Below, piece by piece: positions 52,850 through 60,768 of a stretch of 64,000 nt of DNA. Under the pieces are notes generated by a model. The model saw only the letters and a list, made by a program, of their open reading frames with translations, had not been told where the DNA came from and ran no database searches. This DNA is from Paenibacillus sp. FSL R5-0912 (lineage in GTDB: Bacteria > Bacillota > Bacilli > Paenibacillales > Paenibacillaceae): the NCBI RefSeq assembly GCF_000758605.1, contig NZ_CP009282.1:1612001-1676000 (forward strand), in the 5' to 3' direction. Position 1 is the stretch's first letter; every line of letters begins with the position of its first letter. A program made the position numbers and the translations under genes.

Positions 52850-54175
52850 ATGCTCACGGAGAAGAAGGAGCGATTTTCTTCCAGTGGTTTTATTTTCGCT
52901 GCCATCGGCAGCTCTGTTGGTCTAGGGAATATGTGGAAGTTCCCTTATATTACAGGGGAAAATGGCGGTGCGGCTTTCTTCCTTCTCTTCATCGTCTGTC
53001 TGGTACTGATCGGCTTGCCGGTGCTGCTGGCCGAACTGGCCATCGGACGCAGCGGACGCGGAAGCGCGGCGACTTCGTTCATACGTGCCGGAGGCGGGAA
53101 AGGCTGGAAGGCAGCCGGAATTCTGCAAGTGGTGGCACCTTTTTTAATCCTCTCCTTTTATATTATTGTTGCAGGCTGGACGCTGAACTATGCGATGATT
53201 GCCTTCAATGGACAACTGTTCAGTAGTAATGATTACGCAGGTGAATTTGGCTCCTTTATCTCAGGGTATATGCCGATTGTCTGGCAGGGCGTAGCCATCC
53301 TGATTACGGCGGGCGTAGTCATCCTTGGGGTTTCGGGCGGGATTGAGAAATTCAACAAAGTATTGATTCCCAGCCTAATCGTTCTCCTCATTGTGTTGAT
53401 GATTCGCGCGCTAACCTTGCCGGGTGCAGACCAAGGTGTATCCTTCTTCCTCAAACCGGACTTCTCGGTGCTGACGGCGGAATCTGCGCTGGTCGCCTTG
53501 GGACATGCCTTCTTCTCATTGTCGCTCGGGATGGGGATTCTACTGACTTACGGTTCTTATGTGGATAAAAATCAGTCGCTGGGTACCGCTGCATTTGCGA
53601 TTGGCGCCGGAGATTTGCTATATGCGTTTATCGCCGGATTGATTATTTTCCCGACGACGTTTTCGTTTGGCATTGCCCCCGATCAAGGGCCTTCGCTGAT
53701 TTTTATCGCTCTGCCAGCGGCTTTCTCAGCTATGCCTTTCGGTGCGTTCTTCGGCGGTCTGTTCTTCATCCTGCTGGCGATTGCTGCTTTGACCTCGGCC
53801 GTATCCCTGCTAGAAGTACCAGTATCCTTCGCGATGGAGCGCTGGAACTGGAGCCGCCAACGTTCGGTCTGGATCTTGTCTCTGCTCTGTTTCCTGCTCG
53901 GTGTTCCTTCAGCGATGTCGCTGGGGATGTTCCCTGGGCTTACGTTTGGTGGCAAAGCCCTGTTTGACTGGATGGATTTCATCACCTCCAACATTATGCT
54001 GCCGGTTGGCGGTCTGCTGATTACCATTTTTGCCGGATTTTTCTGGAAAGGGGCAGCGGAAGCAGCTGGACTACAGGCACGCTGGTTCCGCATCTGGTTG
54101 TTCATGCTCCGGTATGTTGCGCCTGTTCTGGTGTTCCTGGTGTTGCTCCATACCTCGGGAATTCTCACCTTCTAA
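52850..54175 (+). CDS. Neurotransmitter:sodium symporter (NSS/SNF) family transporter
   Basis: About 441 residues and 11-12 transmembrane helices. The signature FSSSGFIFAAIGSSVGLGNMWKFPYI (unwound TM1 with the sodium site) and TM6 region LGHAFFSLSLGMGILLTYGSY are typical of bacterial NSS carriers such as LeuT, MhsT and TnaT; imports amino acids with sodium. I prefer the ATG at 52850 (AAAGGTGAC upstream); the ATG at 52823 is the alternative. Its GC content matches the core genome, unlike what follows. Confidence 0.9.
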   Translation: MLTEKKERFSSSGFIFAAIGSSVGLGNMWKFPYITGENGGAAFFLLFIVCLVLIGLPVLLAELAIGRSGRGSAATSFIRAGGGKGWKAAGILQVVAPFLILSFYIIVAGWTLNYAMIAFNGQLFSSNDYAGEFGSFISGYMPIVWQGVAILITAGVVILGVSGGIEKFNKVLIPSLIVLLIVLMIRALTLPGADQGVSFFLKPDFSVLTAESALVALGHAFFSLSLGMGILLTYGSYVDKNQSLGTAAFAIGAGDLLYAFIAGLIIFPTTFSFGIAPDQGPSLIFIALPAAFSAMPFGAFFGGLFFILLAIAALTSAVSLLEVPVSFAMERWNWSRQRSVWILSLLCFLLGVPSAMSLGMFPGLTFGGKALFDWMDFITSNIMLPVGGLLITIFAGFFWKGAAEAAGLQARWFRIWLFMLRYVAPVLVFLVLLHTSGILTF

Positions 54176-54211
54176 TTCAACAACCATTCATCTGCAGAAT
54201 GAATAATCAAC

Positions 54212-54256
54212 GGGGTGCCCCGAGCCATTTCATGGCTTTCTGGACACCCCCTTTTT
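54212..54256 (+). terminator. Terminator of the NSS transporter gene
   Basis: GGGGTG ... AGCCAT-TTC-ATGGCT ... CACCCC followed by CTTTTT: an inner 6-bp and an outer 6-bp stem plus T-tract. Confidence 0.85.
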
Positions 54257-54259
54257 GAA

Positions 54260-54296
54260 TGAATTGTTTCTTTTCCTTATAAAACTCATGATACAG
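54260..54296 (-). pseudogene. sigK 3'-tail fragment, inverted
   Basis: On the minus strand, 54296-54275 is a 22-base exact match to the last codons of sigK (encoding LYHEFYK). The next codons read EKK where sigK has AKR, so the likeness runs to the gene's end. Upstream of it (higher coordinates) the sequence is an AraC pseudogene rather than sigK. A rearrangement scar. Confidence 0.6.
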
Positions 54297-54331
54297 TATG
54301 GATTAGTCAGGTTTTTTCCAGATGCCCTCCA

Positions 54332-54642
54332 CTATGGAGAAATAGAGAATGTTTCTTTAAACAGCTTTCTGAAATATACCTCGCTCATATATGACATTTC
54401 TGCAAGCTTTCTAACCGTAATAGAAGAATCCGTATAGTGACTATGAATATAATATTGCTCGCACCGGAGGTTTTCAATTCATTCTGTATCATTGCAAGAA
54501 TTTCGTGAAACTGTGCAGAGCAATGATATTGATATCCTGCTTTCAAAAGCTTTTCTAAACTCCGAATAATCTTTGGGGATGACCACCTGCTGATGCTGTT
54601 GTTGAATATTGTCTGAAAACCCATATAAGAATGAAGGGCCAT
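54332..54642 (-). pseudogene. AraC-family regulator remnant
   Basis: One frame reads SLEKLLKAGYQYHCSAQFHE and ILAMIQNELKTSGA; after a frameshift near 54470 the next frame reads EQYYIHSHYTDSSITVRKLA then EMSYMSEVYFRKLFKETFSISP and a stop. Together they are the linker and first helix-turn-helix of an AraC/XylS regulator; the second helix-turn-helix is missing, replaced by the sigK tail. The stretch 54643-54929 upstream has no readable gene. Confidence 0.7.
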
Positions 54643-54929
54643 CCCCTATTCTGGCAGGAATTTATACCAGCATGGTTGTAAAGAGACTAAAAGAAATAGC
54701 TCAAAGATATGAAATGATACAGTGGGTGCTTCGTTCTATGATTATAGAGGTGAATATAGCGGTTATTCTCAGAATAATTAAGACATGCTGCAAAAAGGGA
54801 TAAGAATAGACGAAATAAGGACCGCAATAAATATGTAATGTCGGATGATAGCTATTCGCAAGCCCTTCTAGGATCCATTCCATAGTAAATCCTGTTCACC
54901 ATAGCTCGTACCTATTTACCCGTACATGC

Positions 54930-54957
54930 ACTTCTAGGCATCTACCCACATACAATA
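54930..54957 (+). promoter_or_regulatory. Sporulation promoter of sigK copy B
   Basis: AC, 17-base spacer, CATACAATA (54949-54957). Nearly the same sequence and distance to the gene as at copy A, showing that the promoter was duplicated with the gene. Confidence 0.65.
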
Positions 54958-55028
54958 AAGAGACCATGAACCCGTAGTTCTCGACTACAGATCGGTTTCA
55001 TTGTACATGTGCGGGAGGTGTCGCCAAG

Positions 55029-55730
55029 TTGCCAGGAATCATAAGCACGATTGCACTGCTGATCAAAGAACTGACGCTGCTGGTATCTTACGTAAGGAAC
55101 AATGCTTTCCCCCAACCTTTATCGGAGCAGGATGAGAGCAAATACTTAGGGATGATGGCCGAGGGGGACGCCAAAGCACGGAATTTGCTGATCGAACACA
55201 ACTTGAGACTCGTAGCGCATATAGTAAAAAAATTCGACAACACCGGCGAAGACATGGAGGACCTGATCTCCATCGGCACCATTGGGCTGATTAAGGCGAT
55301 TGAAAGTTATCGGCCTAATAAGGGCACGAAGCTGGCGACTTTTGCTGCCCGCTGTATTGAAAACGAAATCCTGATGCATCTCCGGTCGCTGAAAAAGACC
55401 CGGAAAGACGTGTCTCTGCACGATCCGATTGGGACAGACAAAGAAGGGAACGAGATCACGCTGATCGATATCCTCGGGTCTGAGGCGGATGATGTAATTA
55501 AGGAAGTCGACCTTAAAATCGAGAAGAGCAAGATATACCGTAATCTTGATATATTGGATGATCGCGAGAAAGAGGTCGTGGTCGGCCGCTTCGGTCTGGA
55601 CACCGGCGGTGAAGAGCGGACGCAGCGGGAGATCGCGAAGGATCTGGGGATCTCGCGGAGTTATGTGTCGCGGATCGAGAAGAGAGCGCTGATGAAGCTT
55701 TATCATGAGTTTTATAAGGCGAAGCGGTGA
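55029..55730 (+). CDS. sigK: Sporulation sigma factor sigma-K, copy B
   Basis: 233 residues from a TTG preceded by the same GGGAGGTG leader as copy A. The protein differs from copy A (29146) at only a handful of positions (for example LLIKEL for LPIKEL, AFPQP for AFLQP, one residue fewer in the GSEADD stretch), while synonymous sites differ much more. Regions 2 and 4 are intact, so it should be functional. Purifying selection on both copies suggests that both are used. It stands in rearranged, AT-rich surroundings with two further sigK scraps at 54260 and 56498. Confidence 0.92.
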   Translation: MPGIISTIALLIKELTLLVSYVRNNAFPQPLSEQDESKYLGMMAEGDAKARNLLIEHNLRLVAHIVKKFDNTGEDMEDLISIGTIGLIKAIESYRPNKGTKLATFAARCIENEILMHLRSLKKTRKDVSLHDPIGTDKEGNEITLIDILGSEADDVIKEVDLKIEKSKIYRNLDILDDREKEVVVGRFGLDTGGEERTQREIAKDLGISRSYVSRIEKRALMKLYHEFYKAKR

Positions 55731-55738
55731 GGTTAGAA

Positions 55739-55786
55739 GTTGCCTGTGGGAATGAGACATTAGATGTCTCGATCCTGCAGGTTATT
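55739..55786 (+). terminator. Hairpin after sigK copy B
   Basis: CCTG.GGA..GAGACAT-TAG-ATGTCTC..TCC.CAGG: a long imperfect stem; the following GTTATTTG is a weak T-tract. Confidence 0.5.
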
Positions 55787-55924
55787 TGTGATTTCTAAGT
55801 TAGGAATTCAAAATTCACTGTATTGTGCTTAAGCTCTAGGCGGATATAAAATGCGCTGTACTGTAGTATACTCGAACTATAAGTACGGGAAAGATCGAGA
55901 ATATGAATGAACAGGACTTCATCC

Positions 55925-56426
55925 ATGAATGAGACAAAGGCAACGATGTTTGTGTTTGCCGGTAATAATGGGCATCCTGAAAAGAGTAAAGTATCTGCTG
56001 GAAAAGAAGCCATAAGAATAGCCAGGGAATGTATCCGGAATAAGTGGGACTTCACCGTGGAAACTACTTTAGCCGGTGGTAACGTTGTAAGGCAGATGAG
56101 AGCTGCACAGGAACAAGGGTTTAAAATTATTATGTTTATGTAGGGTTAGGAGATATTCGGTTAAATATTGAACGTGTTGCTTTGCTCGTGAAAAACGGTG
56201 GTCATCATATTGAAACGAGGATATTGTTAGACGCAATGTAACAAGTATGAATAACCTGTTATCTCACTTAGACCTGATTGATCAATTAATTGTTGTTGAT
56301 AATAGTAAAGCTGATGGGGAATTTATTCTTGAAGCAGATCAAAGCGGGATAAAATATTATTTAAAGGAATTACCTGAATGGGTCAAAATAATTGATAAAC
56401 AATTACAGATTAAATACAAAACGTAA
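55925..56426 (+). pseudogene. Zeta-toxin-like kinase pseudogene (deletion plus frameshifts)
   Basis: From the ATG at 55925: MNETKATMFVFAGNNG, then directly HPEKSKVSAGKEAIRIAREC and IRNKWDFTVETTLAGGNVVR, as in zeta-type ATPases, but the P-loop SGKST and the following 30 residues are missing. A frameshift near 56142 (stop after KIIMFM) continues as YVGLGDIRLNIERVALLVKN, and a second near 56220 as EDIVRRNVTSMNNLLSHLDL to a stop at 56424. Without the P-loop it cannot be a kinase. No antitoxin gene is visible. A terminator follows. Confidence 0.75.
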
Positions 56427-56429
56427 AAG

Positions 56430-56472
56430 AACCAATTCGAATCGGAAACGATCGTGATTGGTTTATTTTTTT
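56430..56472 (+). terminator. Terminator behind the zeta pseudogene (repeat copy 2)
   Basis: AACCAAT.CGA.TCG-GAAA-CGA.CG..ATTGGTT then TATTTTTTT. It belongs to the sequence repeated at 52499. Confidence 0.7.
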
Positions 56473-56497
56473 GACATCGCATCGTGTCCATAACCTC

Positions 56498-56641
56498 AAA
56501 AAATTCGACAACACCGGCGAAGACATGGAGGATCTGATCTCCATCGGCACGATCGGGCTGATCAAGGCCATCGAGAGCTACCGCCCGAACAAGGGCACGA
56601 AGCTGGCGACTTTTGCTGCCCGCTGTATTGAAAACGAAATT
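56498..56641 (+). pseudogene. Internal sigK fragment (region 2) ending near the skin-type junction
   Basis: Encodes [20 protein letters not shown] then [20 protein letters not shown] and ARCIENEI, co-linear with residues about 67-115 of sigma-K. The likeness stops abruptly inside the codons for ENEI-L, after which an unrelated AT-rich sequence starts. On the left it begins at an AAAAAATTCGAC run fused to the repeat of 56437. Its middle third differs from copy B at many synonymous sites, so it is not a simple copy of it. From memory, skin elements of Bacillus and Clostridioides split sigK at about this place. The stretch 56642-56838 holds no clear gene. Confidence 0.75.
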
Positions 56642-56838
56642 CTAATTACAATAGTGGTGCTGTTAATTTTAGATTCATTTATGAAGTCACATCAGAGTAT
56701 GTGGCTTTTTTTAATGAAGCAGGATCAGTGTAAATTAGGTGATGTTAGTGGGGGAAAGTATACTTTTACGTTTTTTCTATAGGAGTCGATGATTTTGATT
56801 AGGAATTCACCGTTTAAATTGGAGCAACGAGGTAATAC

Positions 56839-56967
56839 ATGTCTTTTGACTTAATTGATAAAATTGAGTATAATTGTGATGAGGCGAACGTATATTCTTA
56901 TTTTCTTAATGATACAATTATATCATTGATTAAGAGGAAAACCCGATCTTTTGTCGAATTAACTTAA
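56839..56967 (+). CDS. Small hypothetical protein upstream of darT
   Basis: 42 residues beginning MSFDLIDKIEYNCDEANVYS, with GAGGTAA seven bases before the ATG; ends 30 bases before darT. No family recognised, no signal peptide or membrane helix. AT-rich like the DarTG genes. Could be a remnant of a longer gene. Confidence 0.35.
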   Translation: MSFDLIDKIEYNCDEANVYSYFLNDTIISLIKRKTRSFVELT

Positions 56968-56997
56968 AAACGTGAATTTGACATGGAGTGTAGCATA

Positions 56998-57633
56998 ATG
57001 GTCCCGAATCCAACATTAATTTATCATATTACGAGCGTTGAAAATCTACACTCGATACTGGACAACAATGGACTCATCAGCATTAATAAGTTACAGAGAG
57101 ATGGAAGCTCGTTTGTTAATATTGCTTTTGAGCAAATCCAGTCGAGACGTTCGGAGAAGCAAGTACCTTTACCTCCATATGGTAATTTACATGATTATGT
57201 TCCTTTTTATTTTGCGCCGCGATCTCCTATGTTGTACACAATTAAGCAAGGAAATGTCCCGCAATATCAAGAGGGACAAAGTCAGATTATTTATCTTGTA
57301 TCTACTATACAGCAAGTTATCTCTGATCAAATCCCATTCGTATTCACTGATGGACATGCAATCATTAATTATTCTGAATTCTATAATGACACTGAGGATT
57401 TAGATCAAATTGACTGGGGCATAATGAACTCTCGATATTGGAATGATACTACAGATTATCCGGATAGGAAGCGAAAACGGCAGGCTGAGTTCTTAGCCTT
57501 CGAGTATTTCCCACTAGCCAGCATACTTGAAATCGGTGTAATTAACGTTAGTATTCATGATCAAACATCAAAGATCATCCAGGAAAAAGAAGTTCATATT
57601 CCCGTCAAAGTACGCAGAGATTGGTATTATTAA
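56998..57633 (+). CDS. darT: DarT ssDNA thymidine ADP-ribosyltransferase toxin
   Basis: 211 residues from the ATG at 56998 (GGAG nine bases upstream; the ATG at 56983 overlaps that site). DarT (DUF4433) landmarks: IYHITSVENLHSIL with H10, DYVPFYFAPRSPMLYTI with R75 and Y80, and the catalytic Glu in KRQAEFLAFEYFP (E164). It transfers ADP-ribose from NAD to thymidine in single-stranded DNA, blocking replication; in known systems this defends against phage. Followed after 12 bases by its antitoxin. All key residues are present, so it should be active. Confidence 0.9.
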   Translation: MVPNPTLIYHITSVENLHSILDNNGLISINKLQRDGSSFVNIAFEQIQSRRSEKQVPLPPYGNLHDYVPFYFAPRSPMLYTIKQGNVPQYQEGQSQIIYLVSTIQQVISDQIPFVFTDGHAIINYSEFYNDTEDLDQIDWGIMNSRYWNDTTDYPDRKRKRQAEFLAFEYFPLASILEIGVINVSIHDQTSKIIQEKEVHIPVKVRRDWYY

Positions 57634-57645
57634 GGTGGTGAGAAT

Positions 57646-58680
57646 GTGATTGAATATAAAAAAGGAAACTTGTTAGAAGCTGAGGCAGAAGCGCTGGTAA
57701 ATACAGTGAATTGTGTCGGGGTTATGGGGAAAGGGATAGCCTTACAATTTAAACAAGCCTTTCCCGGTAATTTTAAGGAATATGCAAAAGCATGTAAAAA
57801 CAATGCAGTCATGCCTGGGAAAATGTATGTGGTCCCTACAGGATACATGCTCAATCCTCAGTATATAATTAACTTTCCAACCAAACGGCATTGGAAGGAA
57901 AAGTCCAAAATTGAGGATATAAAGTCAGGGCTTATCGATTTTATAGACACTATTAAAGAGTACGGAATCAAGTCAGTTGCTGTCCCACCTTTAGGTTGCG
58001 GTAATGGTGGATTGAACTGGAGTCAAGTAAAACCCTTAATAGAAGCATCAGCTCAAGAGGTGCCGGATGTCTTATTTATGGTTTATCCTCCCGAGGGTAG
58101 TCCGGAGCCGGATAAAATGCGCGTAGGAACTGAAAAACCAAAATTAACACGGGCTAGAGCTCTTCTTATAATGCTAATGAACTTGTATGCTGCCCCGGGA
58201 TACAAATTGTCTATGTTGGAGATTCAAAAGCTCGCCTATTTTCTACAAGAGTCAGGCGAAGATTTAAAGCTAAGATTTGTAAGTGCACAATATGGTCCAT
58301 ATGCAGACAATCTAAATCATGTTCTTCAGCGACTTGAAGGGCATTTCATAAGAGGCTATGGAGATCGTAACAGAGATGCCCAGATCTATTTATTACCTGA
58401 AGTTATTAAGGAGGCGGAAGCTTACTTAAACTCGATCGAAGATGCCACCTCTGAGGAAAGACTTGAGAATACAAAAAAAATAATTGAAGGCTACGAAACA
58501 CCGTATGGACTTGAATTATTAGCTACAACCGATTGGGTAATTAAACATAATCCGGATGCCCAGGCTAGTGAGGATCGTGCAATTGACCATTTTAAAGCAT
58601 GGAATGATCGTAAGAAGAAAGTATTTAAAGAATCTCACATCAAGATGGCGTGGAGACACTTAACTTCAAATGAAATTTAA
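57646..58680 (+). CDS. darG: DarG macrodomain antitoxin
   Basis: 344 residues from a GTG preceded by AAGGTGGTGAG. The N-terminal macrodomain (about 1-155) shows GNLLEAEAEALVNTVNCVGVMGKGIALQFK, PTKRHWKEKSKIEDI and VPPLGCGNGGLNWSQVKPLI, as in DarG, which removes ADP-ribose from DNA. The C-terminal half (about 170-344: LSMLEIQKLAYFLQE, FVSAQYGPYADNLNHVLQRL) is the DUF4065/DarT-neutralising domain. Toxin-antitoxin order and tight spacing are as in other DarTG operons. Confidence 0.92.
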   Translation: MIEYKKGNLLEAEAEALVNTVNCVGVMGKGIALQFKQAFPGNFKEYAKACKNNAVMPGKMYVVPTGYMLNPQYIINFPTKRHWKEKSKIEDIKSGLIDFIDTIKEYGIKSVAVPPLGCGNGGLNWSQVKPLIEASAQEVPDVLFMVYPPEGSPEPDKMRVGTEKPKLTRARALLIMLMNLYAAPGYKLSMLEIQKLAYFLQESGEDLKLRFVSAQYGPYADNLNHVLQRLEGHFIRGYGDRNRDAQIYLLPEVIKEAEAYLNSIEDATSEERLENTKKIIEGYETPYGLELLATTDWVIKHNPDAQASEDRAIDHFKAWNDRKKKVFKESHIKMAWRHLTSNEI

Positions 58681-58695
58681 ATGTCACAATATGAA

Positions 58696-58730
58696 TGCCC
58701 TGTCCAATTTAACTTGGCAGGGTATTTTTT
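58696..58730 (+). terminator. Terminator of the darTG operon
   Basis: TGCCCTG.CCAA-loop-TTGG.CAGGGTA followed by TTTTTT. It separates darG from the convergent recombinase trio. Confidence 0.82.
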
Positions 58731-58731
58731 C

Positions 58732-59658
58732 TTACTCCTCATCCAAAATCAAACTATCCGAAATCGATAGATATTCCAGCGTAGTTCCTAACAGCTCGTG
58801 TCTTAATTGTTGCTGAATTGCCCTCAAGTTCGCACCACTTTTGAGCATTAAGAATCCTGTTGTTCTTCTTAAGTCATGGGGAATGACTCTTCTATCAATT
58901 TCAGCTTTTTCAGAGATGGTCCTAACAATAGATACTAATTGTTTATTCGAGAGTTTCCGATTATTCCTAGAGAATACATTTGGACTAAAACATTTTTCAA
59001 TAGTCTCCTTGTAATGTTTGAAGTGTTTCAGTTCATTTGTTAGGAATCGAGGAATAGCGATTCCTTTGGCGTTTGTTTTTTGACCTTTGTTAACGATCAC
59101 CATGTTATTTTGAAAGTTGATCTGCTCAAATGAAAAGCAACATAGTTCATTGTTTCTTAGCCCGGTTGTAATAGCTGTCCAAAATAACAGATAATAATAT
59201 TTGGAAAAGGGATCTTCCATAAGAGCTGCTTTCAGGAGCGCTTTACACTCAACTTCAGTCAAAAAATTAATATTTATATTTCTTTCATAATATTTGTTTG
59301 TATAATGGGCCATCGGGTTGTGGCTTATCATATTTACTCTATCAAGAAAGTTGAAAAAGCTCTTCATTGAACTGATTTTATTGTAAATTGTTTTGTTTGA
59401 AAGCCCTGGATTAGATGATACAAGATATTGAATAAATTGATCAATGAACGATTTATTAATCGGTTCAAAATCATTTGATTTAACATAATATGTAAACCGG
59501 TCGAAGTCTAGATTACCTTCAAAACCGTTCTCTAATAGAAATTCTTGAAGTGTAGTGAGAACCTTTATAGTTGCTAAGCATGCTGGCTTTTTTAAGCCAG
59601 AGTGTTCACTCCAAGTTTTAAAATAAGTCGAGTCGAATACGACTCCAGAGAGTATCAT
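58732..59658 (-). CDS. Tyrosine recombinase, third of a trio
   Basis: 308 residues from the ATG at 59658 (GGTGGAG upstream); a TTG at 59673 is the alternative. SAM-like N-terminal domain (about 15-115, FINKSFIDQFIQYLVSSNPG) and catalytic domain with R in TTGLRNNELCCFS, HDLRRTTGF (HxxR), R/H in LRHELLGTT and the nucleophile Tyr in EYLSI. The start lies 12 bases past the upstream stop, so it is coupled to the second recombinase. Likely works with the other two in moving this island. Confidence 0.87.
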   Translation of the reverse strand: MILSGVVFDSTYFKTWSEHSGLKKPACLATIKVLTTLQEFLLENGFEGNLDFDRFTYYVKSNDFEPINKSFIDQFIQYLVSSNPGLSNKTIYNKISSMKSFFNFLDRVNMISHNPMAHYTNKYYERNININFLTEVECKALLKAALMEDPFSKYYYLLFWTAITTGLRNNELCCFSFEQINFQNNMVIVNKGQKTNAKGIAIPRFLTNELKHFKHYKETIEKCFSPNVFSRNNRKLSNKQLVSIVRTISEKAEIDRRVIPHDLRRTTGFLMLKSGANLRAIQQQLRHELLGTTLEYLSISDSLILDEE

Positions 59659-59669
59659 TTGTCTCCACC

Positions 59670-60764
59670 TCAATCAAATAAATTGGCTGCTAACGAATGA
59701 GCAAAAGGATGTTTTTCGATTGCCTCCAACAGCATGCTGTTAAAGAGTTCCAGATAGATGGTTGTTGTTTTTAGTGATCTATGCCCGAGAAATTTTGAAA
59801 TACTAACAATATCAACGCCTCCCTCTAAAGCGAACAGTGCGAAAGAATGTCGTAAAGAGTGAACAGACAAACGCTCTTTCTCTTCTTTAGAAATGCTCTG
59901 CGCCTCAGTAATTAATCCATCTAACATCTTTTGAACTGCACTATCGCTAATTGGATTAACTCCTTTGTCAGTTGAAAAAACATACAAGTCAGTGTATTTA
60001 GGATGGCTTTTAAGTGAGCCATATTTAAAGCCTACATATTTTCTAAGTAGTTCTAATGATGTAGATGTAATCCTTCGAGGAACTTTTTGAAGTTTTTTTC
60101 CTTTTACACGCACTTCTATGTTCTGTGAGTTGTAACAAATATCCTTGATTTGTAGTTGGGTTAGCTCGTTAAGGCGAATACCACTCCCAAGAAACGTCCA
60201 TAGGATGACAAAGTTTCTAAAACCATCGTTGGTTAGGCGCGACAAGTTTATAATTTCCTCAACTTGTTCCTTCGTAAAAGCTTTTGGAAGATCTTCATCA
60301 AACTCAACCTCAAGCACCAAGGTTTCCTTGATCTTTTTAATATCTATCTCGAAAAAACGTGTAAATGTAACAGTAAAAAAGTCTCTTAAAAATGAAGACT
60401 TTTTAAATCTGGTGTTTTGAGTTTTAACTGGCTTAAGATAATCCAGTAGTATTTTGGGATTGTTTTCAAATGAAAACAAATATGGAGCTTCCGGTAGTGA
60501 ATTAATGAAAGAAACAAACTGGTTCAATTCAGATCGATAAGTCTTTTGAGTAGCTTCGCTCTTTCGTGCAAATTCAGAACTTTGTAAGTACCAATGAACA
60601 GCTTCTCCAAACGTTATATCTTTCGGTTTTTTAGGCTCCTCTACGAAAATAAGATTGCTTTTTTCCAAAGCTTGCTTCATATTATCATGACTGTTGGTCG
60701 CAGCAAGTTTTTGCAATTGGGCCATTAGATTAGTAACAGGTGAGAGGCCTTCTACTTTGAACAT
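59670..60764 (-). CDS. Tyrosine recombinase, second of a trio
   Basis: 364 residues from the ATG at 60764, seven bases after GGAGATG; the frame is open upstream only because it overlaps the first recombinase. Catalytic residues: R in GSGIRLNELTQLQ, HSLRHSFALFALEGG, H in LGHRSLKTT and Tyr in TIYLEL. The N-terminal arm-binding part (about 45-160) is XerC/D-like. Begins five bases after the first recombinase's stop. Confidence 0.9.
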   Translation of the reverse strand: MFKVEGLSPVTNLMAQLQKLAATNSHDNMKQALEKSNLIFVEEPKKPKDITFGEAVHWYLQSSEFARKSEATQKTYRSELNQFVSFINSLPEAPYLFSFENNPKILLDYLKPVKTQNTRFKKSSFLRDFFTVTFTRFFEIDIKKIKETLVLEVEFDEDLPKAFTKEQVEEIINLSRLTNDGFRNFVILWTFLGSGIRLNELTQLQIKDICYNSQNIEVRVKGKKLQKVPRRITSTSLELLRKYVGFKYGSLKSHPKYTDLYVFSTDKGVNPISDSAVQKMLDGLITEAQSISKEEKERLSVHSLRHSFALFALEGGVDIVSISKFLGHRSLKTTTIYLELFNSMLLEAIEKHPFAHSLAANLFD

Positions 60765-60768
60765 ATAT

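Noticed and set aside
54643..54929. Small frames between the AraC remnant and the sigK promoter (about 60 codons each)
   Set aside because: No ribosome sites, no recognisable motifs and AT-rich composition; probably decayed DNA, perhaps the AraC gene's lost N-terminal half.
55146..55760. 204-codon frame antisense to sigK copy B
   Set aside because: Mirror of a strongly conserved sigma factor; the same antisense frame is broken opposite copy A.
56471..56782. 103-codon frame containing the sigK fragment as a real gene
   Set aside because: It starts inside a terminator T-run, holds only sigma region 2 cut at both ends, and its tail is unrelated low-complexity sequence.
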